64,000 bases of DNA, taken from NCBI RefSeq assembly GCF_021155765.1, contig NC_060107.1:13378501-13442500 (forward strand), written 5' to 3'. Shown here in pieces: positions 1-10,324 of this stretch (the first letter of the stretch is position 1; each line of letters starts with the position of its first letter). Made by a program: the position numbers and the translations under genes. This DNA is from Diprion similis (lineage: Eukaryota > Arthropoda > Insecta > Hymenoptera > Diprionidae). The notes below the pieces were generated by a model that worked only from the letters and a program-made list of their open reading frames with translations, was not told the DNA's origin and made no database searches.

Positions 1-268
1 CTACATAAACACCGATTTTAAAACCAACGAAAAGTACCAAAACTTCCTACTTCTGTCCAATACCTGTTTAACGTCGGATTTTATCCATAAACTGTGTAAT
101 TGAAGAGATGAACAAACAAATAAAAAAGTTAATGATTTCATAAAAGTGGTTAAAAATGGTACACGCAGTAACCACAAATAATACATCTACCGGATTCGTT
201 CACTGAAACGAGGTATCTTTTCTTTTATTTATCGCTTTGCCAGTAGAACACTGATAAATGCGTTACAC

Positions 269-433
269 AGGGACCCCTAATTATAGGCAAATCAGGACAC
301 AAGTCAACACGGAGCAGCTCCGAGCGAGTTTCGCCGCGCCGGGGCGACGGTGCATCAGTCACGTGCTAACAAAACAGCATCGGAGCTGTTCTGAGCGAAA
401 TTGTACGCTGGTTGCCTATAATTAGGAGTCCCT
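269..433. mobile_element. Small inverted-repeat (MITE-like) element
   Basis: The ends are a 22-bp inverted repeat with one mismatch. The left arm (269-290) begins AGGGACCCCTAATTATAGG, and the right arm (412-433) reads GCCTATAATTAGGAGTCCCT at its outer side. The interior is GC-richer than the surroundings and has no open frame. This is the form of a non-autonomous DNA transposon. I could not define a target-site duplication, so the family and exact boundary are open. Confidence 0.6.
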
Positions 434-3400
434 ATAGGACGAGTTACAGAAATAAGCCAGTACTATATCAGTTCTGAGAAGTATTCAATGAATAAGTAAT
501 AAATAAGAGCAAAGCTTGCCTGGACGAGGGCACGGAAACCCTCAGGCGTTTCCCCAATATCCAGAGTCTGGATCTAACCAACGTACATACCCAACAAACG
601 ATCCACGTGCTCCTCCACTTCCTGCAGCAGCCCCTGCGCAAAACTTTCAACAAGGTATTCCGACCATTCCTTTACCTCATTACCGTTGTTAGAACATCCT
701 TGAAACCGGGCAAATGATGCTGTGTATAAGCACGTGATACTCAGAGGTTTACTTCACCGTTCAACGAGGCGCGTCACCACCATAGATTAAATGGGGTCGC
801 GCACTGCGTAACCCAAAGCTTCTACTATAGTTTATCGTATAATCTCTTGGATCGAATTGCATGCATGCTTGATAGGATTGCGCCGTTTAAGCCTTCATCT
901 ACTTCAATTCCAGCCAAGTAGAAGTGCGATCCAATAACCACAAAACTTTTCAAATTCACTTTGGTATCTTTATCTAATAGTGTGAAATTCTTCTTATTCT
1001 TCTTCTCTTTTCTTTGGTTAATAGATCCAGATAGCGTGGATTTGTCTTAAGAAACTTGACGCGCAAAGTACGCATGCTTCAAGTTTTTCGTCTATTTAGA
1101 CAGGTTGGCAAACTCTACTTTACTAGGCCCCAATGCGAACTGTCAATGGGGGCAAGCGTTTCGAATTTATGTTGACTTAATGCAAACCTAACAGATTTCA
1201 GCTACTTGAAATTCTCAGTTTAAAATAACCTGTAGGTGCCTGTGAATTTTGATAACTAGTATCTGGCCACAACTGAGTCGGTCAACCTGACAAGCAAGTG
1301 AAAAGAAGAACTCTGAGCAAATTAATTGAGTGATCACTGGAATCACATGATTTAACGTTTGCACATTTGGATGAGGGGAAAATAACTCGCTGAATTGATG
1401 CGTCAATACTTTTTTGAATTAGATATAATTTGACTGAATTAATGAGAATTAACTGAATTATTAAAAATCAACAGAAATAATGAAGAATAACTGAGAATTA
1501 ATTTGAATTATGGAGAATTGGATCAAATTGATTTGAATTAAAGAGAGAAAAAAATTAAATTGAAATAAAAAAATTAATTTAAAACAATAAACTTAAGTTG
1601 AATTACAGGAAATAATTTGAATAAATTTAACTCAAAACATAATTGTGTCACTCAAATCTCGAGTCATTTCTCCCTCCCATTTGGGTATTTACAGCCCGGA
1701 ATTTCACAAAAACAATACATTCTTGGATTTGATAATAATTTTTGAACTGACCTGGTTATTTGAAATTGAGCCACTTAGCTTGTACTTACTTTCTATGACT
1801 ATTCAAGTTCTGTAGTGCGATATTCATGAGACATCAGGCCACACAGTATAAATTTCTCAGACACGTCGTCCAGACATATTTTTTGCTGAGTTCCCAAAAA
1901 CCTCTGCAGCAAAACACCGTCTCCCAGACGATATATCGTTTTGCTGAATACTCAAGAACCACGAGAAGATCATGATGTTTATGATGCGGAGCGCACCACG
2001 TTTTTCTAAAGTCCTATAGCGACAATGCTCGCGTGAAGATGACGAGGTAATAATACAAATTTCAACGGACAACGGTAGTGAATAAATAACGCTGAATTCT
2101 CAGCAAAAAAGATAAAAGATAATTTTCGACCCAAAGGGTAAGGGTAAGAGAAGGGGACTTGTATTTCAGCTTATTACCCCAGCCGTGAAAGAGAAACAGG
2201 TTGACAAAAATGAGCGCTGTAATTAGCTGAAAATGGTAATTATTCTTCGCGGCCCAGATGACGTGTATCTGCAACGAGTAAATTTCTCAGAATGAGAACA
2301 CCCGAGACTGTTTTTTCTCAACAATCTCGCGTTCCCATGTAATCAAGAAACAAATTGTCCCCGGAGATCTCCCTCTCGGCATTGGGCAGAGGTTGAATCG
2401 GGAAAGTCCTCGTAGACGGCTATCTACGTGCGGCATCTTCGACAGACGCTGGTGGCATCGTGGTCGCTAGTCGAGTGAGTGGGCAGGTAGCAGGAGCAGG
2501 AGCATCAGGGGAATTAGGCGTCTAAGAGGATTCCCATGTCGATCCTTATCGCAATCAGTGGAATCACCCCCCTTCGAAAACCCCTTTACCCTTCGAGCCG
2601 ATCGTACAGACCGCGAAGCGACCTAAACGCGGACCAATGACTTCGCTAACAGGCCTTCTCTCGCCCCAAAGTCAGCCACCGATTGTCTGGGCGTGTTATA
2701 CACTTCAAGTCGTACACCCTAAGACCCTCGGAACTATCTGCAATGTATACCTGGGATGTGATATACCTATATCCCTATATAAATGGTCCACGTTCTCACT
2801 ACCAGCCCTCCGAATCTCCAGGGTATCGTCCCTGTTGTTGGCTGAGGGATTTCTTACGCAAGGACAAACGTATTTTCTGATCCTGAAACGCAATTGGCAC
2901 CCAATTGCAACCCCCGCGGCGATGAAAACCACTGGGGCGAACCAATCGAAGTCTAGGGATTTTTTGCACACGCTAAAAGTGAACCTAGTGCTAGAAATGT
3001 ATCTGCAGTAATGGGTTGGTAAGAAATGAACCTTAGGATTGGTTTCATCGAGTTTGGTAGAACCAGAGTTCAAATAATATACGAACAAATCAATGCGACA
3101 TGTGGCCACAATGTCACCATTTCGTAATCTCAAATAGCTATACTGATTGCAGTGAGTTCACAGTCACTCTTCAAAAGATTATCATCAGATCGTAGAATCA
3201 GCAACAACTTCAGTTGTAGATCAAACTTGATTTATGAAAACATCAGGTAGACACATGGTATCAGAACGAGAAAGAAAATTACGCCGTAGCCGATTGCCCA
3301 AGGTTGGCCATCACTGTTGGCTCTTTAGAATTTCGCCGTTGTTGTTACCCAGAGGAGGTCCTTAGAGACGGTGTTCTTTGGACCGGAAACCTAATTGACA

Positions 3401-3845
3401 CGCGGCTGTCCCCGTAGGATTTGAAATGTCCCGTCGCAGACCTTGGAGAGTAAACTCACAATAGCACATGAGCACTATACCTACTGCCATGTACCACCAC
3501 CCTTCCATTGTTTACTGCCTTTACGTGTAATTTCTAAAGCACCGCCGGAATATTGATCCACTTAAATGTCTCGGCAAAACCGCAGTAGAACCTTGCCAAC
3601 CGTCGACGTACCTTTGAATACAGATTAATTTCCGTCTATCTCTATCTCTATCTCCATTGGCATCTAACAAGGAAAGACCGTCGGATCACCCAGATCAAAA
3701 CATTGGTGAACTTCAAAAATCAAACACGACTCGCCAATCTTAAGACGACAAAAATAGTGCCGTTGAAAAGAACGTTGGATTATGGGTCTGAAACTTCAGA
3801 GTGAAGCCCACTGATCCAACGAATACAGATAAACTTTCAAGTCAC

Positions 3846-3980
3846 CCGGTATATGGTCGATCAAACCTACCGTTGTAAGTCTGTACTAGACATCACTATC
3901 GACATGCATATGGTAGCTGCATGATGGTGTCGATGTCTAGTACAGACATATCAGGACACGTTTGATCGATCATACACCGG
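3846..3980. repeat. Long imperfect hairpin (palindromic element or precursor-like stem)
   Basis: Several paired blocks are nested around one centre. The outer block is CCGGTATATGGTCGATCAAAC (3846-3866, last base trimmed here) against GTTTGATCGATCATACACCGG (3960-3980, imperfect). The inner block is GTCTGTACTAGACATC (3879-3894) against its exact complement at 3932-3947. A further short stem ATGCA/TGCAT sits near the loop. The form fits a small palindromic MITE or a long RNA hairpin. Nothing shows that it is transcribed. Confidence 0.6.
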
Positions 3981-4945
3981 CTGACTTACCTTGTTTGCAT
4001 CTTACCTTTCAAAGCGGATTTCGGATTACGCCTGTTACACTTCGTTCCTTGACATCCCCTGTGCTGGACCAACTGAGGGCAATGTTGTCCTCCATTTTCA
4101 GCAGCGCGTTCGACCATCCTTGACCGTGTTTGCGCTCCAGGACCACATTCACTGTCACACGTTGACCAGGGTCCCCAAGCGGAGACAACGCAGTCGACAA
4201 CTGAAAAACAATATGAAAAAGTGACGTTGAGTATGGGACTTTCGATTAGAATTTTTTTGTCGAAACGTGACTTGCCTAAAGGATGGTATTGGGGGTATGA
4301 ATTGTTATGAATTGCAGGGTAAAGATAGCGGTGTTCATGTTTGATTCAATTCGTTAAGTTACTTAGTTCAAATTCAAATTCAATCTCCAATGACATCAAT
4401 GCTCTTCCTATGACGTGTACACGAATAATTTAACATTACCCAAACTTTACACAGTTAGTCATTATTTCGACACGTCGATAATTTTTAGTTATTCATGGGA
4501 TTAATGGATGAATATAAAGTGTTCAAAGTACTTTATTTACACTTGCGAACGAAACCAATTGGAAGCGAAAGCTGATTTTCGGATCGTTGCGAAGGTATTG
4601 GAATCACCTGACATTCAAAGCATTTCAATCTGGCAATAAATTTCATACCACGTGGTTACTCCTTGGCCATGACAGAAATATCGCTCGTCAACTATTCAAA
4701 TCGTTTTTCTCTAGTTTTTGTTTTTCGATTTTCTGTACAAACGTCTAGACGTTTAAAATTTTTATTTAGAAGCCAGTATTTGTCAGTTTTATTTAAAATT
4801 TCAATCATATTCTTGAACAATGTCGCCCAAGACATCTTCCGAAGATTGGCACGGAATCTCGCAAAAACGGCAACCAGACAAACGACACGGGAGAGGTAGC
4901 GTAACCTCGCACATGTACATTCTCCTTAATTTGATCAATTTCAAA

Positions 4946-4971
4946 GCTGCTGCCATGAAAATGGCAGCAGC
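4946..4971. repeat. Perfect 11-bp stem with GAAA loop
   Basis: GCTGCTGCCAT is followed by GAAA and then its exact complement ATGGCAGCAGC. The loop is of the GNRA kind. There is no U-run after it and no flanking gene that would explain it, so it may be chance. Confidence 0.4.
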
Positions 4972-5001
4972 CAAATGCATGATATATATTATATATATGT
5001 T

Positions 5002-5020
5002 CACACACACACACACACAC
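5002..5020. repeat. CA dinucleotide microsatellite
   Basis: A pure run of about nine CA units, flanked on both sides by TATATA-rich sequence. Confidence 0.9.
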
Positions 5021-5394
5021 TCTATATATATTCCTGCTCTGACGCCCGTGGTAAAAAACGTTGATGTTATATACACGAAGCTCGAACATAAGGGCACGTC
5101 GCGCGTAGGGAGTTTACCACAAAATTCCAGCTATTATGCCATGAGCCTGGGCTATGCTTTTATTTCCCACCGAATCCACTCGGTTTCATATCGTTTATTT
5201 TCGTCTCTTTCCCTTTCGCTCGGCGTCACGTAAAATACGCGGTAGGGCTTATCTCGCTTCAGCGATTACACCCGCAACTGTTGGAGTTGTAAAAACGTTC
5301 TACATCAATCAAAAGGTACACTCGAAACACGCCCTTACATGAAGCACGACGCGTCGTTCATCCACTCGCCACTCGTGTAATACGGACATTATCC

Positions 5395-5402
5395 TATAAA
5401 TA
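5395..5402 (+). promoter_or_regulatory. TATA box of the histone-fold gene
   Basis: TATAAATA lies 50 bp before the start codon at 5445. This predicts a transcription start near 5425 and a very short leader. TATA-driven intronless organisation is common in insect histone genes and in stage-specific single-exon genes. Confidence 0.5.
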
Positions 5403-5444
5403 TACGCGAGTAATTATAATAATCCTGTTCTTTCGAAATTCAAA

Positions 5445-5894
5445 ATGGCACAACGTCCGTCAAGGATATTTCCGGAGATTCATTTTGCACCGAAAGCCTC
5501 AGATTACGGGAATGACGAACTCTGTGTTTCAGTGAAATGCAAGACGTCTAGCAACGGAGGATTCTACGGGAAGTCAGGCCGCAAATACATGCTCTCGAGC
5601 CAGGCGCAGAAGGTCTTATCCACCGTCCTCGAAGACATGATCGAGGATACTCTTGAGGATGCTCGTAAGCTTGCCCAAGGCATGGGGAAGGACAAGGTCG
5701 CTATAGAGGACGTTGAAATGGCGATGGTTAATCTCTGCCAACGCTTACATCCTCACTCCACCACTCGCCTTGATGTCACGTCAGCTGAATACGACGTCTC
5801 ACCACGCAAGCCTCGGTCCAAATATCGCCGTCATTTACATCAGGATAACCATGATCAGCACTTCGAGAGAGTTTCAAATCCAGGCAATCCTTGA
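5445..5894 (+). CDS. Intronless histone-fold protein, unclassified
   Basis: The product is 149 residues. Residues about 48-99 look like the second half of a histone fold: a long helix starting at LSSQAQKVLSTVLEDM, a loop with GKDKVAIEDVE, and a third helix MAMVNLCQRL. The pattern of acidic helix, short basic loop and D-V-x-x-A resembles TAF9, H2B and archaeal-type histone folds. I cannot place it in one family, and the usual first helix is not clear. The N-terminus (about 45 residues) and the basic, His-rich C-terminus (about 50 residues, with SPRKPRSKYRRH) match nothing I know. The gene has a TATA box 50 bp upstream and an AATAAA at 5982, so it looks like a complete single-exon polyadenylated gene. 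There is no histone-type 3' stem-loop. I infer DNA or chromatin binding, or a TAF-like partner. A retrocopy of a TAF or histone gene is an alternative. Confidence 0.6.
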   Translation: MAQRPSRIFPEIHFAPKASDYGNDELCVSVKCKTSSNGGFYGKSGRKYMLSSQAQKVLSTVLEDMIEDTLEDARKLAQGMGKDKVAIEDVEMAMVNLCQRLHPHSTTRLDVTSAEYDVSPRKPRSKYRRHLHQDNHDQHFERVSNPGNP

Positions 5895-5981
5895 AATAAG
5901 AGGTTCCTTCGTAGTCCTAAGTCAGTAGTACAATATAGTGACAGCGTGTAAATTTTTCAAGTCGCAATTTTATTGTCTGTC

Positions 5982-5987
5982 AATAAA
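5982..5987 (+). terminator. Polyadenylation signal of the histone-fold gene
   Basis: AATAAA lies 88 bp after the stop codon of the gene at 5445-5894. Confidence 0.6.
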
Positions 5988-8042
5988 TATATCAATCGTT
6001 GTCCCAAACAAGTTGAAAAGTCCAGAATAACGGGAATCGCGTGAGTTAAAATTTGCCATATCAACTTCGGAAGTCAGTGAATCGCACTACTCACGGTTTA
6101 GGCACGATGAAGGTTCAATTTTGAATAGAGGAGTGCCTTGGGAAGCCTGAAGAACCAAAGTCCGGGAATGGGCCAAAGCAAAATACTCCCGCAGGTGAAT
6201 TACACCGAAGGCTCTCAGGTGATTTATTACGTGATGGCTGGGCCTTTGTTTGGTCACAAGACAAATAGGAACAAACCGTGCAGGGCACTTCTGGAGTCTG
6301 CAAGCGTCGGGATCGAAACTCGTATACGAAATCTGGTGGATCTTAAGTTTCGTATTTTGAGTTAGCAGTACTAATGTAGATTGACATTCCCTTTGCTATT
6401 CCCATGTGCTTATGGTTATATCATGCCTGTTCGCAAGCGCTAATTTTTGCAATATTTTACCGATCACAATCATTTTTAGAATCACCCATTGTGTTCACCT
6501 AATTATTGACGTCTGGCATTTGTATAACATGTCCCGTAACATGTGGATAGTAAGTAAAATTACTCGACAAAGTTCTGATGAAACCAAAATTGTTATGATA
6601 ACGGATTTGCAGTATACATTTTTGCTTGTCTAGACTAACGTGAATTTGAGTGATTAAGGTTTTTTGAAGTTGCCGATTTCGAGTCTGCCTCAAAATTTGA
6701 ATTACCGGAATGGTAGGTACAATATGGCGATCAAAAATTCAAGATATTACTTTATTTGGACGAATCTTGCTACCCGGAGAACGGCCCGAATTTCCGAAAT
6801 TCAACTTCAGATTGGTAATAAACAAGCTAAAAAATCAGTATCTTCGAAATTTTTTGTCAATCGGACTCATGGAAAAATGTGTATATATACCCCAAATGAG
6901 TAACTCAATACGTCACTTCAATATGCACACGATATGAAAATTTCAATTGCACTCTAGTATCCTCATTGTTCATGCACGGGTTTCCTATTTACGAATGACA
7001 GGAGACCCCGTATACAAGTAAGGAGCGTCGAAAAAGTCAACAGTGATGTAAAAAACATTCTTGCGGAGTATCGTGCGAGTCCTCGAAACGCCGTCTTTCC
7101 AAGGCATGTATGAATGTAGTCCGCTTGAACAGATCGGATGGGAATCGACATATTCAACGAGATGAACTTGTTCACTCGATTCACGGGCTGCCATGTCGGT
7201 AGGTATATGGTGCTTCCTGGGCGGCGAAGAACTCTCGAATTCTTTCACATAACACGGCACGTGATCTTCCACCACCTATACGACATTATACTTTAAAATC
7301 CGTTCGAAACGAGGGTGAAGACGATACGGATAACGTACTTGATATGCTGACTCTGTCGCATCGTTCTTCGCGCCAACACATCAAGATGAGGTTCACCTTC
7401 TGCTATCAGAAGAAACTATACAAAATCGATTTATCCGCCTCAATGATATCCTTTGCAATTTATATGGAATAAGCCTACAAGTCAGTTTCGTCGCCGAGTG
7501 TATGGATTAAACGACCGTTAAATTAATGTGAGGTGTGAACATGGAAAAACAGTCAGGTATACGAATAGCCACAAAGATTTAACCTTTAAAAAAAATGTCC
7601 CAAATTTATAATAAAAAATGAGTAGCTTTCTGAATTTAAAAAGCCCCAACGGAATGGTGGAACAGGTTAAAGCCTAGCGATTTGTCAAGTATATTTCGGG
7701 ACGCGAAGTTACTTATTTGTCGGAGCATCGCTTCGGCGGGATCTTTAAGGAAGTAAAGAAAAGACAGACGACGGAAGGAAAGGGCGAGAACTGTAGGACG
7801 AGGGAAAACCCGGAAGACCGGGACCGTTTTATCTTAGGACCGCTTTACCTGCCAAGTCTATTATTATAATGGATGTTGGCGGGAGGGTGGAAGTGTTCTC
7901 TCGTAATACAGTTCAAAGCCACGGTGCATAATATCCTGCTACATCCAGGGTCTGAAAACGCAGAATAAGGGCGTCGACGGCGAGTCACGCTAGAAAAAAG
8001 AATCACGGGCGTCAAAGAACAAATACACCATCAGAATATTGG

Positions 8043-8281
8043 AAAATGTCCTCATGACGTCAGAGTCTGGTTGTCGGCGCCATTTTATCACCACATAACC
8101 TAAGTTTTTAATTTTAATGGATGCAAATCGTTATTCTTGGGTTATCAAATCACTCGTATCGCATAAATTAATTAATCATAATCAATAATGTATCTGTTCT
8201 ATGATCCAAACGCGAAAAAAAAGGTCAATGGTCATTAGTTTGATTTTTTCCCACCAGATGTCACATTGTAAAGTGACAATC
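8043..8281 (+). repeat. Dispersed repeat, copy A
   Basis: This segment is the approximate reverse complement of 14224-14482. Shared landmarks include AAAATGTCCTCATGA, CCATTTTATCAC, a run reading CATAACCTAAGTTTTTAATT, and a CCCA-CAGATG block ending in TTGTAAAGTGACAA. By eye the copies are roughly 75-80% alike. No open frame is shared. It is probably a non-autonomous element. Confidence 0.65.
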
Positions 8282-9710
8282 CTAATACTCGGCGAGAGTA
8301 TCTTGATAATTTTATCTCACTTCACCGCTAATTATGACCGAATACTTAATCCAAAGTACAGCAATGTTCATTAATGCCTTTCTCTTCTGGCTAAATTGTT
8401 TACGGTCCGAAACATAATGCGAGTTCAATTCCACGCGAATTTTGTGACATTAATGAATATTACTGTACAAGTTGAAGATGGAAACGGTACAATCACAGGG
8501 AATTACTGCTCAAGTGATATTAAACTTCTCCCCGAAGTTCGATCGATTTATCCTCAGCAAATGTCAATTTCACAGGTCGTTAGTTTTGTACCCCTGCAAC
8601 GACGAACGGACTCAACGACCGACCATCAAGCAGCGCCAATGGACCAGAGGTCAAAACGACAATGAAATCGTGACCCGAAGTACAATCGCAGAGATGTGAA
8701 TCTAACCTACCGATCAAATCAATTTTCGCATTGTTAATGCCGTCTTTGGGCTTTTCTTGAGTTTTCTCAATAAAGCGTCTGGCATTTTTCAAACATGAAT
8801 AAAAGGAAAAATCATGCAACCCTGACCAAAAATTACTGATGATCCCTAAAAAAATGTATGAATGTCCCCTTCACTCGCTCGAATCAATTCAATTAATTGC
8901 AAGTTTTTGAAAGTCTAGACTTGAGAACATATATGTTGAGTTGTGGTAACAAAGAGAAAAAAATCTTTAAACCATAAAAGAGTTTCGCTTAAGTGTTTCT
9001 TGAACCCATTTCACTAGCACTGCAATATACGTAGGTATAACTGTATTGGCTGAGTCATTTAATGTATGCAAGTCATAAAGAGGTCGTGACATGTCGTGAG
9101 AAGCCATTCGCCTGCGCGTTGCATTCGTTTGATTGCAATAAATTGCAATGCGGCTGCAATTTTAATTGCTCTCTACTTGACACAGACAATTATCTGCAGC
9201 TTGGCGCACATAACTTGATGCTGACGATGATGCTGAAGCCAGACGTGCGTCTACTTGTATTCTAAATTGTTCAGGCACAACTCGAGGTAGAAAAAAAATG
9301 TATTTCTCCCACGACCCATTCAAGGAGGAGGGCGTTCAACCCGCAAGAAAAAGCCTACCCAAGTCCAGATGCGAATATATTCCGTCGGATCCCCGAATGT
9401 CGGGTATGCATCCGTATAACCAACGTGACGGCAAAATTAATGACGAGCCGAGGTCGCAACCCGACTCGCAGATGTCGACAGTGAATATGAAAGCTGGATT
9501 ACGAAGGCGGCGAAAAAAATTGTCTGCCAAAGTAGATTACAGATAATTTTTCAATCTCAATCTCGAAGACTGACAAACTGGAAAAACTGAAAACTGTAGG
9601 ACGGTAAAGTTTGACAAATATTTTCAGTTAATCTTTCAGGTTTCACATCGTCTTCCATGCCATATGAAGTTCCCTTACGGATATTGGGGTATAGAAAGAT
9701 TTTTTGTACA

Positions 9711-10324
9711 CAGGGTGTCCCGTAAAGTAACTTACGAATAAGAAGTTTCTCGCGGTATTGTGCATAAAAAATAGGGATTGCAAAATAGAAGTGAAGTTTC
9801 TCTATCACGTGTATTGAAACTATAGGTATGATGTGAGGCCAGAACAATTTGAGAGGCTAAAATGTCGGACCCGATACAGCAGACGAAAATTCAAAAAGAT
9901 TCCGGAGGTCTATGATTCCAAATGTGAAGTGAAAATTAAAAAGTTCGAAATAGCTGACTTTACATCTGCTATTTTGAATTTTTCAATTTCGAGTTCGGAT
10001 ACCTAATCAGCGTTCTCGAAAACCAGCAGGTGTACCAATTTTCATCCAAATCAAGTAAATCCTTGCATTTTCATCTGCCATATTGAATTCTCTATTTATA
10101 AATCTGAAACTCTATATTCATATTTGTAATCAATACCCTCAAAATCTTCTGATTCTAAAATTTTATGTCAATCGGAGTTAAGGATATACGTAAGTCCAAA
10201 ATGTGTAAATGGCCACATTATTTGTTACGTCACAATTTCAACACGTGCGATAGAGAAACTTCTGTTCTTATTTTGCATGCACAACGTTGCTCCGGGTTTA
10301 CTATTCGCAAGTTACGGACACCCT
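9711..10324. mobile_element. Foldback element with CAGGGTGTCC termini
   Basis: The left end is CAGGGTGTCCCGTAAAGTAA and the right end is its imperfect complement, ending GTTACGGACACCCTG. Subterminal parts also pair: GCATAAAAAATAG...GAAGTTTCTCTATC on the left and GATAGAGAAACTTCTG...TTTTGCATGC on the right. The interior has no transposase frame. It resembles a non-autonomous foldback DNA transposon of about 614 bp. Both ends abut TAC/GTA-like sequence, so the target duplication could be short (TA or GTAC), but this is unclear. Confidence 0.6.

Larger units (their letters stand above)
1..5394. other. Gene-poor region left of the histone-fold gene
   Basis: I see no convincing coding exon here. 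The open frames are short, lack homologous motifs, and overlap on both strands (for example near 2.6-3.1 kb). The stretch around 1400-1640 is very AT-rich, with many degenerate GAATTA/AATTGA words. Supported features are the inverted-repeat element at 269-433, the long hairpin at 3846-3980, the short hairpin at 4946-4971 and a CA microsatellite at 5002-5020. Nothing else is supported. Confidence 0.6.

Noticed and set aside
2637-3133. Overlapping long frames on both strands
   Set aside because: Frames on opposite strands are equally open, with no motif, no splice logic and no homologous pattern.
4820-5233. 137-residue plus-strand frame before the histone-fold gene
   Set aside because: It runs through the TATATA/CA microsatellite (HTHTHTHS) and low-complexity sequence, with no recognisable domain.
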